Origin: Bacillota bacterium
Lineage (GTDB): Bacteria > Bacillota > Limnochordia > DTU087
Reading direction: 5' to 3'
Length of the DNA stretch: 64,000 bases
Assembly (NCBI GenBank): GCA_012798695.1
Contig: JAAZMR010000076.1
Span: 1-64,000, forward strand
Shown: piece by piece, positions 7,752 through 17,707 of the stretch
Layout: each line of letters opens with the position of its first letter
Numbering within the stretch: the first letter of the stretch is position 1
Notes under the pieces: model-generated
Seen by the model: the letters and a program-made list of their open reading frames with translations, nothing else
Databases searched by the model: none
What the model was told of the DNA's origin: nothing
Program-made: the position numbers and the translations under genes

Positions 7752-9086
7752 TTACTGCAGATAAATAAACCGGATGAGAAACAGGACGGCTAATAGGTGT
7801 ACTAACCAATGGGCATCTTTGCCTTTGCCGGATAGCACCTTGATGGCACTATAGCTGATAAATCCGAAGGCAATACCATTGGCAATACTAAAGGTAAACG
7901 GCATACCCACTGCGGTGATGAGAGCAGGGATAGCTTCAGAAAAGTCATTCCAATCAATATTGACGATGGCGCCCATCATCATCGCCCCAACTACGATTAG
8001 AGCCGGAGCTGTAGCTGCCGCTGGCACAATGCTGACAATCGGTAGGAAAAGTAATGACAGTAAGAACATGGCTGCCGTTGTCAAAGCAGTTAGGCCCGTT
8101 TTCCCGCCTGCTGCCACTCCACTCGCTGACTCCACATAGGTAGTCACAGTCGGTGTGCCGAAAAAGGAGCCGGCGATAGTGCCAAGGGCATCCGAGAGTA
8201 AAGCCCGCTCCGCTCTGGGTAGGCGACCCTTTTCGTCAAGAAAGCCACCTCTAGCTGATACACCGATCAACGTTCCTACCGTATCAAACATGTCCACAAA
8301 CAAGAACGCGAAAATAATATCCAGAATCCCCCAAGACAGTGCTCCTCGAATATCTAGCTTAAATAACACCGGTTTCCAGAGGCTCATGCTGGGCCACTGA
8401 ATGATGCCTTCAGGTAACGGAGTAACCCCAAAGGGAATGCCTATAGCAGTAGATATCAAAATCCCCCAGAGGATACCACCTTTTACACCCCGGGCCAGCA
8501 AAACACTAGTTACAAGCAGGCCGATGGCAGCTACTACTGAGACAGGATTGGTCAGGTTACCTACTGTCAAGTATGTCGCTGCATCAGGTACGATAAACTC
8601 TGCACTCTTGAATCCAATAAAAGCGATGAAAAGCCCAATCCCAGCTCCAATTGCACTCTTGAGTGAGGCTGGAACTGAGTCTATAATGGCCTCTCTGACT
8701 CTTGTAAAAGTCAGAATCAGAAACACTACACCTGAGATAAAGACGGCTCCCAAGGCTGTCTGCCACGGCATCCCCATTCCCAGTACAACGGAATAGGTGA
8801 AATAGGCGTTTAGCCCCATGCCCGGTGCCAGAGCAAAGGGATAGTTAGCCAAAAAGGCCATTAAGACAGTAGCCAAGACAGTAGAAGCAATGGTTGCATA
8901 CATAACTGCGGCAAAGGGCATACCGGTCTCTTGGCAGATGGAAGGATTCACGAAGATGATGTAGGCCATGGTCATAAAGGTCGTTATGCCTGCCATGACC
9001 TCAGTTCTCACATCAGTCCCCCGCTCCCGGAGGTGAAATGTCCTTTCTAGAAATCCTTCGTCTGCAATACTTCTTGATTTACTCAC
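7752..9086 (-). CDS. NCS2-family purine permease (AzgA/PbuG type)
   Basis: The 444-residue, very hydrophobic protein begins with FHLRERGTDVRTEVMAG and TTFMTMAYIIFVNP, the signature of the AzgA branch that imports hypoxanthine, guanine or adenine with protons. About 12-14 membrane segments are visible, together with the GTLIGV and TYVESASG substrate-site regions. The GTG start has AGGAGG about 8 bases upstream. The 270-base leader was checked for a purine riboswitch and none was found. The substrate cannot be settled from sequence. Confidence 0.9.
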   Translation of the reverse strand: MSKSRSIADEGFLERTFHLRERGTDVRTEVMAGITTFMTMAYIIFVNPSICQETGMPFAAVMYATIASTVLATVLMAFLANYPFALAPGMGLNAYFTYSVVLGMGMPWQTALGAVFISGVVFLILTFTRVREAIIDSVPASLKSAIGAGIGLFIAFIGFKSAEFIVPDAATYLTVGNLTNPVSVVAAIGLLVTSVLLARGVKGGILWGILISTAIGIPFGVTPLPEGIIQWPSMSLWKPVLFKLDIRGALSWGILDIIFAFLFVDMFDTVGTLIGVSARGGFLDEKGRLPRAERALLSDALGTIAGSFFGTPTVTTYVESASGVAAGGKTGLTALTTAAMFLLSLLFLPIVSIVPAAATAPALIVVGAMMMGAIVNIDWNDFSEAIPALITAVGMPFTFSIANGIAFGFISYSAIKVLSGKGKDAHWLVHLLAVLFLIRFIYLQ

Positions 9087-9356
9087 GTCACTACCTCCTA
9101 CAAAATCATGAAATTACGCAACTCTTCTTCCACGGCACAGAGGATTATTCCTTCTCCATTCCACTCTTTGCACGAGAATCCCTCAAAAAACTAGTTTCAC
9201 ATGTGTTTGCTCACCCCTAGCGCTCCCTAGATCTAGGCCCCAGTCTCGCGCAGGATTTGCTTTGCAGGATGATGAAGGTTTCTTTATGAGTATTCCAAAA
9301 ACATAGTTGGCACATGCTAAATTAGTACATCGTGACAAGCAATTGGAGCAAAGGAC

Positions 9357-10529
9357 GTGATTAGAATGTATGATTCGATCGTGGTAGGAGCAGGCCCGGC
9401 CGGTACTGCCGCTGCCACCAAATTGGCGCAAGCGGGTGCCCGGGTGCTTGTCCTAGAAAAACACCGCCTGCCACGCTACAAAGCCTGTGCTGGTGCGGTT
9501 TCTGGCAGGGCTGCTAGTCTCTTGACGGCGGATTTCTCTTCGGCAGTGGAAGACACGATCCACAAAGTTAAGGTACGGTGGGCAGATTCCGAGGCTCAAG
9601 TGGCAGAGTATACTTCTGAAACGCCCATAGCCTACTTAGTGATGCGCTCTCGCTTTGACCAGCTGCTGGCAGAGCAAGCGGTAGGTGCCGGTGCGACTAT
9701 CCAAGACGCAGAAGCAGTCAAGACCATCGAACTTGAGCCAAAGGCTGTAAAGGTACACACAACCCGCTCAAAATACCAAGCTGCCTCACTAATCGGAGCT
9801 GATGGGGCTCTTGGAGTCATCGCCCGTCAGGCTGACCTATTTATGCCCAAATCCAGTGGGGTTGCTTTGGAGATTGAGGCAAAAGTGCCAGCCGACCAAC
9901 TAGCCCAGTGGCACAATACCGTTTTGGTTTCCTATGGAATTCCTCGGCATGGCTATGCATGGCTATTCCCCAAATCCCAACATCTTTCGCTAGGCATGGG
10001 TACTTTCTCGCCTCGTCGCCACGAGTTTGTTACCCATTTTTCAGACTTTACAGATTCCCTGGGCATTAGCTGGAAGCGGCAGGATATCAAGGCCCATCCC
10101 ATCCCCTTAGGTGGTGGAAACCGACGATTTTGCCGACCCCGGCTGCTTCTGGCCGGTGACGCCGCTGGGCTGGCTGACCCGCTTTCCGGTGAAGGGATCG
10201 CCCATGCCCTTCACAGTGGATCACTCGCTGCCGATAGCGTCCTTACAGCCCTGGACACAGGTGATTTTTCCATGAGTGACTATCAGATTGCGGTAGAGAA
10301 ACGAATCAATAGTGATCTGCGGGTGGCCAAACAGCTATCAACTACTTTCTACACCCTCCCCAAGGTGTTCTTCCACCTATTACGAAGTAACTCGGAAATC
10401 CTGCGCTGGTACTTTGAACTGGTGCAAGGACACCGCTCATACCAGGATGTCTGGGAATTTGTCAAAGATCTGGTGAAGCCACAGGTACGACGAGACCGCC
10501 GGCGACAGAGCAGCTCTTCCCTTCGCTAG
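9357..10529 (+). CDS. geranylgeranyl-reductase-family FAD-dependent oxidoreductase
   Basis: The 390-residue protein has a Rossmann dinucleotide-binding motif at the N-terminus (SIVVGAGPAGTAAA) and a second FAD motif, LLAGDAAGLADPLSGEGI, near residue 265. This is the layout of geranylgeranyl reductases and related flavoproteins that saturate isoprenoid chains or hydroxylate lipids and quinones. The KACAGAVS stretch is typical of the family. It starts at GTG 9357 or ATG 9366; both have plausible purine-rich sites. It stands alone between the permease and groES, so its substrate is not indicated. Confidence 0.85.
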   Translation: MIRMYDSIVVGAGPAGTAAATKLAQAGARVLVLEKHRLPRYKACAGAVSGRAASLLTADFSSAVEDTIHKVKVRWADSEAQVAEYTSETPIAYLVMRSRFDQLLAEQAVGAGATIQDAEAVKTIELEPKAVKVHTTRSKYQAASLIGADGALGVIARQADLFMPKSSGVALEIEAKVPADQLAQWHNTVLVSYGIPRHGYAWLFPKSQHLSLGMGTFSPRRHEFVTHFSDFTDSLGISWKRQDIKAHPIPLGGGNRRFCRPRLLLAGDAAGLADPLSGEGIAHALHSGSLAADSVLTALDTGDFSMSDYQIAVEKRINSDLRVAKQLSTTFYTLPKVFFHLLRSNSEILRWYFELVQGHRSYQDVWEFVKDLVKPQVRRDRRRQSSSSLR

Positions 10530-10601
10530 ATAGGTGCTCAATGTGATCTAAGAGCCATGATCTATCACTGGGCAATTATTGGTTTTGTGGGAAGATACCC
10601 C

Positions 10602-10629
10602 TTGACAATACACGGTTTTTGTATATATT
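10602..10629 (+). promoter_or_regulatory. sigma-A promoter of groESL
   Basis: TTGACA (10602-10607) and TATATT (10624-10629) are spaced by 16 bp and lie just before the CIRCE operator. Confidence 0.8.
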
Positions 10630-10637
10630 AGAAACTA

Positions 10638-10664
10638 GTAGCACTCAACCCCGTCGAGTGCTAA
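10638..10664 (+). promoter_or_regulatory. CIRCE operator (HrcA binding site)
   Basis: The inverted repeat TAGCACTC - 9 bases - GAGTGCTAA differs from consensus CIRCE (TTAGCACTC-N9-GAGTGCTAA) only at the first base. It lies immediately downstream of the promoter, so the HrcA repressor should block groESL until heat shock. Confidence 0.93.
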
Positions 10665-10713
10665 CAGTCACGTACAGGATGGGAACATAAATACTCAATG
10701 GGAGGTATGTTGG

Positions 10714-10995
10714 ATGCTAAAGCCACTAGCCGATAGAGTCGTGGTCAAAGCCATTCAACAGGAGGAAAAGACTAAGGGTGGTATCGTATTACCTGATACA
10801 GCCAAAGAGAAGCCACACACAGGTGAAGTAATCGCGATAGGCCCGGGTAAATTGCTGGATAACGGTAAGAGAGCACCTATGGAAGTGAAAGTAGGCGACC
10901 GAGTAGTCTATGCCAAATATGGCGGCACCGAATTCAAAGTAGAAGATGAAGAATACCTCATCCTCAGAGAATCGGATATTCTGGCCCGATTATAG
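10714..10995 (+). CDS. groES: GroES co-chaperonin
   Basis: The 93-residue protein caps the GroEL ring. It has the family N-terminus [11 protein letters not shown], the mobile-loop region [15 protein letters not shown], and the conserved [14 protein letters not shown] and [17 protein letters not shown] lies 8 bases before the ATG. It is the first gene of the groES-groEL operon behind a CIRCE-controlled promoter. Confidence 0.97.
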   Translation: MLKPLADRVVVKAIQQEEKTKGGIVLPDTAKEKPHTGEVIAIGPGKLLDNGKRAPMEVKVGDRVVYAKYGGTEFKVEDEEYLILRESDILARL

Positions 10996-11032
10996 GGTAT
11001 ACGCGAGCAACTTACTATGAGGAGGTTTTCTG

Positions 11033-12646
11033 ATGGCTAAACAACTCATATTCGAGCTTGACGCCCGACGAGCTTTGGAGAAAGGAGTCACCGCTGTAAC
11101 CAATGCAGTGAAAGTGACTCTAGGACCCCGCGGCCGTAACGTGGTCTTAGAACGCAAGTATGGCTCACCTGTCATAACTAAAGACGGTGTTACCGTAGCC
11201 AAAGAGATAGAGTTAAAGGAGCCCTATGAGAATATGGGGGCTCAACTCTGCCGTGAGGTTGCCTCCAAAACCAATGACGTAGCTGGTGATGGGACTACCA
11301 CCGCCACAGTCCTGGCTCATGCCATAGTCACCGAAGGTCTGAAGAATGTGGCTGCAGGAGCGAATCCCATTGCACTTAAGCGAGGGATAGACAAAGCTGT
11401 GAAGGTTGCGGTGGAGGAGATTCAGAAGATATCCATCCCTGTGGAGGGCCAAGACAGCATCGCCCATGTAGGAGCTATCGCTGGTAATGACAAGGACATT
11501 GGCGACTTGATCAGTGAGGCCATGGAGAAAGTCGGTAAGGATGGAGTCATTACCGTAGAAGAGGGCAAGAGCATGGGTACTAGGGTTGAGGTTGTAGAGG
11601 GCATGAAGTTTGATCGAGGTTATATCTCAGCCTATTTCATTACCAACACAGAAACCTTAGAAACCAGACTAGAAGATCCCTATGTTCTTATTCATGAGGA
11701 AAAGATCTCCAATGTACAAGAGATGCTGCCACTACTAGAGAAAGTGGTCCAGACTGGCCGTCCCCTCTTAATCATTGCCGAGGATGTAGAGGGGGAGGCC
11801 CTCGCAACTTTGGTAGTCAACAAGCTGCGAGGTGTACTAAACGTCTGTGCAGTCAAGGCTCCAGGTTTCGGGGATCGCCGCAAAGCAATGCTAGGTGATA
11901 TCGCGACTCTAACCGGTGGCACCGTGATATCTGAAGATCTAGGACAAAAACTGGCAAATGTCGATCTCTCCATGCTTGGGCAAGCTAGATTGATCACAGT
12001 AGACAAAGAGAATACCACTATTATCGAAGGTAAAGGCCAGCCAGAAGCAGTTAAGGGACGCGTCGAACAGCTCAGGCGGGAGATTGACGAAACGGACTCC
12101 GATTATGATCGGGAGAAACTACAGGAACGGCTAGCCAAGCTAGCCGGTGGAGTAGCTGTCATTGAAGTGGGAGCATCCACTGAAACAGAACTGAAAGAGA
12201 AAAAGAAACGCATTGAAGACGCAGTGCATGCTACTCGTGCTGCTGTAGAAGAAGGCATAGTAGCGGGGGGTGGGACAGTGCTGATCGATATCCTCCCTGC
12301 CCTAGACAAGCTCGGTCTTTCTGGAGATGAAGAGGTTGGTGTGGCAATCCTTCGCAGGGCACTAACAGAGCCGTTACGACAGATAGCCGCCAATGCGGGG
12401 CTGGAAGGTTCTGTAGTTGTGGAGCGTGTCAAGACGGAAAAACCGGGAATGGGGTTCGATGCCTTGACGGAAACATACGTAGACATGATTGAAGCAGGGA
12501 TAGCTGATCCGGCGAAGGTTACCCGTAGTGCCCTTCAGAATGCAGCTAGCATTGGAGGCATGCTCCTCACCACGGAAGCCTTGGTCGCTGAAATTCCCAA
12601 GAAAGAACCAATGCCGCCCTATCCCCCCGAAGATATGGATTACTAG
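11033..12646 (+). CDS. groEL: GroEL chaperonin (60 kDa)
   Basis: The 537-residue chaperonin folds proteins in an ATP-driven double ring. Conserved elements include [11 protein letters not shown], the ATP-site [11 protein letters not shown] and [10 protein letters not shown], and the intermediate-domain ending [26 protein letters not shown] precedes the ATG. The C-terminus is [15 protein letters not shown], so the usual Gly-Gly-Met repeat tail is replaced by a Pro/acidic tail. It is co-transcribed with groES. Confidence 0.98.
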   Translation: MAKQLIFELDARRALEKGVTAVTNAVKVTLGPRGRNVVLERKYGSPVITKDGVTVAKEIELKEPYENMGAQLCREVASKTNDVAGDGTTTATVLAHAIVTEGLKNVAAGANPIALKRGIDKAVKVAVEEIQKISIPVEGQDSIAHVGAIAGNDKDIGDLISEAMEKVGKDGVITVEEGKSMGTRVEVVEGMKFDRGYISAYFITNTETLETRLEDPYVLIHEEKISNVQEMLPLLEKVVQTGRPLLIIAEDVEGEALATLVVNKLRGVLNVCAVKAPGFGDRRKAMLGDIATLTGGTVISEDLGQKLANVDLSMLGQARLITVDKENTTIIEGKGQPEAVKGRVEQLRREIDETDSDYDREKLQERLAKLAGGVAVIEVGASTETELKEKKKRIEDAVHATRAAVEEGIVAGGGTVLIDILPALDKLGLSGDEEVGVAILRRALTEPLRQIAANAGLEGSVVVERVKTEKPGMGFDALTETYVDMIEAGIADPAKVTRSALQNAASIGGMLLTTEALVAEIPKKEPMPPYPPEDMDY

Positions 12647-12661
12647 AACAGCCCATATACC

Positions 12662-12700
12662 AGCAAGAAGCCTTTGACCCCGAATCAAGGGCTTCTTGCT
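12662..12700. terminator. hairpin between convergent groEL and scfB
   Basis: An 11-bp stem (AGCAAGAAGCC with GGCTTCTTGCT), extendable inward, lies between the two stop codons. The T-tract is weak (ATTTAA on the plus strand). It probably ends groESL and may serve both strands. Confidence 0.6.
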
Positions 12701-12709
12701 ATTTAACAT

Positions 12710-14173
12710 CTATATATCCATGAGTCGCGCCTGGACATAGATGCTGCATTCCAAGCGCTTCTTCAGTAGTTGACAACTGAAAGGATCAGGCTGGCGAATG
12801 TCGCCATTGGCGCTCACAGCATTAGCATGGCACCCACCACTGCAGAAAAACCTTGCCCAGCACTGCCGACACTCACTCTTGTTCAATACATGAGATGATC
12901 TAAAGACCCTTTGGACTTCCTCGTTCAAAGAACCGCCCATAATATTGCCCATCTTATACTCTTCTCGACCCACAAATTGGTGACAGGGATAGATATCCCC
13001 ATTCGGAGTAATGGCGAGATATTCGGTGCCCGCTCCACAACCGGTCAACCTCTTGGACAGACACTGTCCCTGCAGTAAGGAGAGGTTGAAGTGATAGAAC
13101 TCAAACCCCTTGTTTGCCTCATGCATCTGGCAGTAGTACTCCGCCAATTGCTCATACTGATCAAACAGCTCCGGTATATCCTCGTAATGCAGAGCATAAG
13201 GCCTATGCGCTTCCGCTACTACTGGTTCCACTGAAACGCGGTCGAAGCCGGCTTCAACCAGATGGCGCACATCATGGAAAAAGTCTTTATTGAAGGCGGT
13301 GTAAGTACCTCGAACATAGTACTGCTTGTCCTGCCTGAGCTCTGCCATCTGCTGCAGCCCAGGCATAATGGTCTCATATACCGAATCACCATTGATGGCT
13401 ACTCGCATACGATCATTGACTGCAGGACGGCCATCTAGGCTCAAGACCAGATTAAACATTTTGTCATTGAGATAAGCAGCCGTTTCCTCATTCAAGAGCA
13501 ATCCATTGGTAGTTAAGGTAAAGCGAATGTCTTTGCCCTGCGCCGCCGCTTGTTTTTCTCCATAGTTCACCGTCTCCTTGACAACGGACAGGTTAAGGAG
13601 GGGTTCCCCTCCAAAAAAATCCACTTCGACCCGTTCCCGACCCGCACTGTTTTCCAGGAGAAAGTCAATGGCTTGAACAGCAGTAGCAGTCGGCATATTC
13701 AGCCTTTCCCCTCCAAAAGCACCGGTACCAGCAAAGCAATACCGACACCGGAGATTGCAGTCATGGGAGACATTCAGGCAAAGGGCCTTGAGAGTATGGG
13801 GGCGCAGTTCTTTACCTACGAGATCATCGAGATAGGCGTCATCCTGAAACAGCAGACCCATGTCTATCAGCTCTAGGAGCTCTTCACTGGCTTCCCTCAC
13901 CGTATCTATCCCATAGGTGGCAAACAGCTGCTCATGTGCTTGCCACCAAGGAGAAGCGACAACCTTGTCTCTACTGCCATCCCAAGATCTCCAGCCAGCA
14001 ATCAGGTCTGGAAGGGTCAAGAGCCTGGCACTTGCTTTATCGCTACTCTCAGCGAGACCCACCCATAATCCCAGCAGCTGATAGGCTGCTTCGTCTAGTT
14101 GGTGAATAGAAGCACTGCCACCATCAACTGCAAAGAAAAGCCCTCCCTGCCTGAACCTGTGTATATTGATCAT
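12710..14173 (-). CDS. scfB: SCIFF peptide maturase, radical SAM/SPASM protein
   Basis: This 487-residue enzyme installs thioether crosslinks in the SCIFF peptide encoded just upstream. It has the radical-SAM CX3CX2C motif in CNLRCRYC and the GGEPLL motif. Its cysteine-rich SPASM/twitch region (CGAGTEYLAITPNGDIYPC followed by CRQCWARFFCSGGC) should hold auxiliary 4Fe-4S clusters. The N-terminal ~110 residues form the usual peptide-recognition domain of such maturases. It is separated from scfA by a hairpin-bearing spacer of about 100 bases. Confidence 0.93.
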   Translation of the reverse strand: MINIHRFRQGGLFFAVDGGSASIHQLDEAAYQLLGLWVGLAESSDKASARLLTLPDLIAGWRSWDGSRDKVVASPWWQAHEQLFATYGIDTVREASEELLELIDMGLLFQDDAYLDDLVGKELRPHTLKALCLNVSHDCNLRCRYCFAGTGAFGGERLNMPTATAVQAIDFLLENSAGRERVEVDFFGGEPLLNLSVVKETVNYGEKQAAAQGKDIRFTLTTNGLLLNEETAAYLNDKMFNLVLSLDGRPAVNDRMRVAINGDSVYETIMPGLQQMAELRQDKQYYVRGTYTAFNKDFFHDVRHLVEAGFDRVSVEPVVAEAHRPYALHYEDIPELFDQYEQLAEYYCQMHEANKGFEFYHFNLSLLQGQCLSKRLTGCGAGTEYLAITPNGDIYPCHQFVGREEYKMGNIMGGSLNEEVQRVFRSSHVLNKSECRQCWARFFCSGGCHANAVSANGDIRQPDPFSCQLLKKRLECSIYVQARLMDI

Positions 14174-14203
14174 ATTCTCACCTCGATAGCCTTCTCATGA
14201 GAA

Positions 14204-14239
14204 ATCCACGAGTGGGCTGGGGAGTGCCTCCTCGTGGAT
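14204..14239 (-). other. intercistronic hairpin between scfA and scfB
   Basis: A perfect 9-bp stem (ATCCACGAG with CTCGTGGAT) with an 18-base loop is followed on the minus strand by TTCTCATG. It may act as a partial terminator or RNA-processing site that favours precursor peptide over maturase. Confidence 0.45.
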
Positions 14240-14274
14240 ATGCTCTACCAAAATTCCTCAAGGCCTACTTTCCG

Positions 14275-14433
14275 TTACTCATTCTCACAGGATATGTTTC
14301 CGACTGTACATGAAGTCTTGCAGGCAGACTGGCACGCAGCCTGACACTTACCACAGCCACCTGTTTTGAGGCTAGCCTGTAAGTTGTACTTACTGAGAGT
14401 CCTCACATGTCGATGTTTTACATCACGCTTCAT
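14275..14433 (-). CDS. scfA: SCIFF ranthipeptide precursor (six cysteines in forty-five)
   Basis: The 52-residue peptide ends with the family pattern CGKCQAACQSACKTSC followed by TVGN and one more cysteine. It has six cysteines (27, 30, 34, 38, 42, 49). SCIFF peptides are near-universal in Clostridia and are modified by the adjacent radical SAM maturase. Proposed roles for this family include signalling. The ATG at 14433 was chosen because the core pattern then begins as in known SCIFFs. The open frame extends 34 codons further upstream without family resemblance. Confidence 0.93.
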   Translation of the reverse strand: MKRDVKHRHVRTLSKYNLQASLKTGGCGKCQAACQSACKTSCTVGNISCENE

Positions 14434-14563
14434 TTCAACGGCCTGCCCCCGACTAGTACTTGACGGGAACCTGGCCTTCCCTCCTTTGGTTGGATCTACA
14501 ATCTCCTCTTCCCTGCCGGCCAAAGCCCTGAGCACTTGTAGTCACTTATCGAGCTTTCTGTTT

Positions 14564-15541
14564 CTACTTATTCACCAGATGACAAGCGACAAAATGCCCT
14601 CCTCCTGCATCGGCAAAGGCTGGCTCCTCGTGTCGGCATATCTCCTTGGCCACAGAGCAGCGAGTATGGAACCGGCAACCTAATGGTGGATTGATTGGTG
14701 ACGGTACATCACCTTCTAGGATAATCCGCTCCCGCGTCAGTATCGGATCCGCGATCGGAATTGCAGACAAGAGGGCCTTAGTGTACGGATGAAGGGGATT
14801 GTCGTAGAGCGACTCTTTGTCGGTCAGCTCAACAATCTTTCCTAAATACATTACTGCCACTCGATCAGATATATGCTTAACTACACTCAAATCATGAGCG
14901 ATAAACAAATAGGTTAGCCCATACTCCTCTTGAAGGTCCTGCAGGAGGTTGATCACCTGGGCTTGAATGGACACATCTAGTGCCGAAACTGGTTCATCGC
15001 AAACAATGATCTTGGGATTTACAGCCAGTGCCCTGGCTACACCAATTCGCTGCCGCTGTCCTCCACTAAATTCATGGGGATAGCGCCGAGCATGATAGCT
15101 AGCCAAACCCACGACCTCTAAGAGTTCCCTGACACGTTTGTCTTTCTCCTGACCTCGCGCGATACCATGAATCTGCAGAGGCTCTCCAATAATATCCCCC
15201 ACTGTCATTCTGGGATTGAGGGAAGCATATGGGTCTTGGAAGATAATCTGCATATCCCGCCGCAACTCCCGCATTTCCTCACGTTCTAGATCAAGAATAC
15301 TTTTCCCTTCAAACCAGACTTGACCGGAAGTTGCTTCAATGAGGCGCAGGATCAGTCGGCCAGTGGTGGATTTCCCACAACCTGACTCTCCCACCAGGCC
15401 AAGGGTTTCTCCCCGATCAATACTAAAACTCACCCCATCGACGGCCTTCACCGCTCCTACTTGCTTGGAGATGATAAAGCCTTTATGGATGGGAAAATGT
15501 TTGACTAAATCTTTCACTTCCAGCAAAGGTGCAGCACCCAT
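14564..15541 (-). CDS. oppF: oligopeptide ABC transporter ATP-binding protein OppF
   Basis: The 325-residue ATPase has Walker [10 protein letters not shown], the signature [15 protein letters not shown] and Walker B KIIVCDEP. The OppF/DppF C-terminal region includes the cysteine-containing CRFHTRC. It begins with [18 protein letters not shown], as OppF does, and energises peptide import with OppD. GAAGGAGG lies before the ATG, and the start overlaps the region of the OppD stop. It is the last gene of the oppABCDF operon. Confidence 0.94.
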   Translation of the reverse strand: MGAAPLLEVKDLVKHFPIHKGFIISKQVGAVKAVDGVSFSIDRGETLGLVGESGCGKSTTGRLILRLIEATSGQVWFEGKSILDLEREEMRELRRDMQIIFQDPYASLNPRMTVGDIIGEPLQIHGIARGQEKDKRVRELLEVVGLASYHARRYPHEFSGGQRQRIGVARALAVNPKIIVCDEPVSALDVSIQAQVINLLQDLQEEYGLTYLFIAHDLSVVKHISDRVAVMYLGKIVELTDKESLYDNPLHPYTKALLSAIPIADPILTRERIILEGDVPSPINPPLGCRFHTRCSVAKEICRHEEPAFADAGGGHFVACHLVNK

Positions 15542-15542
15542 G

Positions 15543-16538
15543 TCATCCGACCTCCTTCATCCTGCGAAAATCTGTATACTTCCAGCAGGCAACCTCATGA
15601 CCTGGTTTCAGTTGGATCAGTTCAGGTTGCTCTGCTTTGCAGATCTCTCTGGCTTCCTTACACCTAGGATGAAACCGACAACCTTCCGGCATGAAGGCTG
15701 GATTAGGTACTACACCATCAATTACCTGCAGCCTACTCTGCTGCTCCGTCAATTTCGGGATCGAGCCTAGCAGCCCCAGTGTATAGGGATGCATTGGATC
15801 ACCAAACAGCGGTTTCACATCAGCTCTCTCCACAATCTTGCCTGCATACATAACTACAACTCTTTCTGCCAATTCAGCTATTACACCAAGGTCATGGGTA
15901 ATCAACATGATTGAAGTACCAAACTCATCTCGAAGATGTCTCATTAGGTCCAGAATCTGGGCTTGAATGGTCACATCTAATGCTGTCGTCGGTTCATCGG
16001 CGATTAGCAGCTTGGGGTTGCAAGATAGCGCCATGGCTATCATTACCCTTTGACGCATGCCACCACTTAACTGATGTGGATATTCATCCACCCGTTTCTC
16101 GGGTGAAGGAATCCCAACTAGACGCAACATCTCAATAGCTTTTTCTCGTGCAGCACCTTTATCGAGGTTCTGATGCAACACAATAGCTTCCATGATCTGG
16201 TTTCCAATGGTGAAAACTGGGTTTAAGGAAGTCATGGGTTCCTGGAAAATCATAGATATATCGTTACCGCGGATCTTACGCATCTCCGCCTCAGTTCTTT
16301 TTAGTAAGTCTGAGCCTTCAAAGACAATCTCCCCATCGATGATCTTTCCCGGAGGATCGGGGATCAGTCTCATTATGGATAGCGACGTAACGCTCTTTCC
16401 GCAGCCAGATTCCCCTACAATACCTAAGGTCTCACCCCTATTGATAGCAAAATCCACTCCGTCGACAGCTGGCACAACACCGTCTTCAGTGTAGAAATAA
16501 GTCTTCAATCCTCGAACATCAAGCAACTTATCTGCCAC
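15543..16538 (-). CDS. oppD: oligopeptide ABC transporter ATP-binding protein OppD
   Basis: This 331-residue partner ATPase has Walker [10 protein letters not shown], signature [15 protein letters not shown] and Walker [13 protein letters not shown]. The OppD C-terminus includes [14 protein letters not shown], a cysteine cluster that binds 4Fe-4S in some homologues. The start is GTG with GGAGGAGG upstream. About 195 bases separate it from oppC, including a 9-bp hairpin at 16663-16685. Confidence 0.94.
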   Translation of the reverse strand: MADKLLDVRGLKTYFYTEDGVVPAVDGVDFAINRGETLGIVGESGCGKSVTSLSIMRLIPDPPGKIIDGEIVFEGSDLLKRTEAEMRKIRGNDISMIFQEPMTSLNPVFTIGNQIMEAIVLHQNLDKGAAREKAIEMLRLVGIPSPEKRVDEYPHQLSGGMRQRVMIAMALSCNPKLLIADEPTTALDVTIQAQILDLMRHLRDEFGTSIMLITHDLGVIAELAERVVVMYAGKIVERADVKPLFGDPMHPYTLGLLGSIPKLTEQQSRLQVIDGVVPNPAFMPEGCRFHPRCKEAREICKAEQPELIQLKPGHEVACWKYTDFRRMKEVG

Positions 16539-16662
16539 CGGTCTTCGCCTCCTCCATTACCACAAATATCTCTCCGCTCTATGGCAGGCACGCATCCTTG
16601 CAAGCGATCAAAGCCCTATCCTCGTAATATTCAATAGAATGATCCATATCCCCTCCCAGTGT

Positions 16663-16685
16663 CCACCGGGAAAATCTCCCGTTGG
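16663..16685 (-). other. hairpin in the oppC-oppD spacer
   Basis: CCACCGGGA and TCCCGTTGG pair over 9 positions with one mismatch around a 5-base loop. It has no T-tract and is probably an mRNA-stability element. The rest of the 195-base spacer shows no gene. A CTCTCAGGCA stretch resembles part of a glycine riboswitch, but the remaining core is absent. Confidence 0.3.
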
Positions 16686-16733
16686 ATACAGCCTGCCACA
16701 CTCTCTGCCTGAGAGTACTATGATTGTCAGTGC

Positions 16734-17663
16734 CTACTTGTTCAGCCTTGGATCCAACGCATCGCGCAGACCATCACCGAGTAGGTTAAAACCTAGAACC
16801 GTAAGGGAAATAGCCGCCCCGGGGAAGACAGACCACCACCACTGACCGGATAGCAGATACTCCCTACCTTGGTTAATCATGTAACCCCAACTCGGTGTCG
16901 GTGGTTGAGTTCCAAACCCTAAGAAAGTCAGTGAGGCTTCGATCATGATAACCGAACCCATGCCCAGGGTAATCTGTACGATGACGGGTGCTATAACATT
17001 GGGCAATATGTGCCGGAAAATAATCTTAAAATCTTTGGCACCCACAGCCTGAGCTGCCTCTACGAATTCAGTCTCCTTAATAGCCAATACTTGCCCCCGG
17101 ACAACACGGGCGATGGAAGGCCAGCTGACAAAACCAATGGCAACATATACTAGGGATAAGCTCGCTGGTCGAAAAGCTACAATGGATAATACGAACAGTA
17201 AAAACGGAAATGCATAAATCACGTTAATCAGCCAGCTTATAATATCATCAACCCTGCCACCGTAGTAACCAGCTACCGAACCTAGGGTAACTCCAATAAC
17301 TAAAGATACTATACTGGCTGCAATCGCTATAGTCAAAGAGATCCTAGTTCCATAAATAGTACGACTGAGGATATCCCGCCCATATAGATCTGTACCAAAC
17401 CAGTGCTTGGCACTAGGTGCTGCCAACTTGGCAGCTTTTCCCTCTGTCCAAATCAGCTGCTCTATTGGATCATATGGTGCTACAAAAGGCGCAAATATGG
17501 CCAAAAAAGCCATCAACAATATGATTACTAAACCCAGCATAGCCAAACGATTTTTCTTCAAGCGACGCCAACCGTCTTCCCAGAGACTGCGTCCCTGTGG
17601 CTCCCTATTCACAGTCTGTCGCGCCGGGGCCGAGCCTAGTGCTGTCTCTTGCTTGCTCAACAT
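16734..17663 (-). CDS. oppC: oligopeptide ABC transporter permease OppC
   Basis: A DppC/OppC-type inner-membrane permease with an N-terminal cytoplasmic stretch, one early membrane segment (about residues 42-66) and five more. The binding-protein-dependent transport EAA loop region is EAAQAVGAKDFKIIFRHILPN. The start is placed at ATG 17663 (or TTG 17660) after GGAGGG. A GTG at 17681 has no ribosome site. It pairs with OppB. Confidence 0.92.
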   Translation of the reverse strand: MLSKQETALGSAPARQTVNREPQGRSLWEDGWRRLKKNRLAMLGLVIILLMAFLAIFAPFVAPYDPIEQLIWTEGKAAKLAAPSAKHWFGTDLYGRDILSRTIYGTRISLTIAIAASIVSLVIGVTLGSVAGYYGGRVDDIISWLINVIYAFPFLLFVLSIVAFRPASLSLVYVAIGFVSWPSIARVVRGQVLAIKETEFVEAAQAVGAKDFKIIFRHILPNVIAPVIVQITLGMGSVIMIEASLTFLGFGTQPPTPSWGYMINQGREYLLSGQWWWSVFPGAAISLTVLGFNLLGDGLRDALDPRLNK

Positions 17664-17707
17664 AATCCCTCCAATGCACACAGATTGCTAATCACCTATC
17701 GACTAGC

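Noticed and set aside
8401-8796. A 131-codon plus-strand frame inside the purine permease gene.
   Set aside because: It is a low-complexity shadow of the real membrane-protein gene on the other strand, as are most long opposite-strand frames here.
9087-9356. Possible purine riboswitch ahead of the purine permease.
   Set aside because: The conserved core of the purine aptamer (GTTTCTACC and partner loops) is absent on the minus strand.
16640-16733. Glycine-riboswitch-like CTCTCAGGCA between oppC and oppD.
   Set aside because: The preceding GGAGAG and CCGAAGG elements are missing; the match is a short chance similarity.
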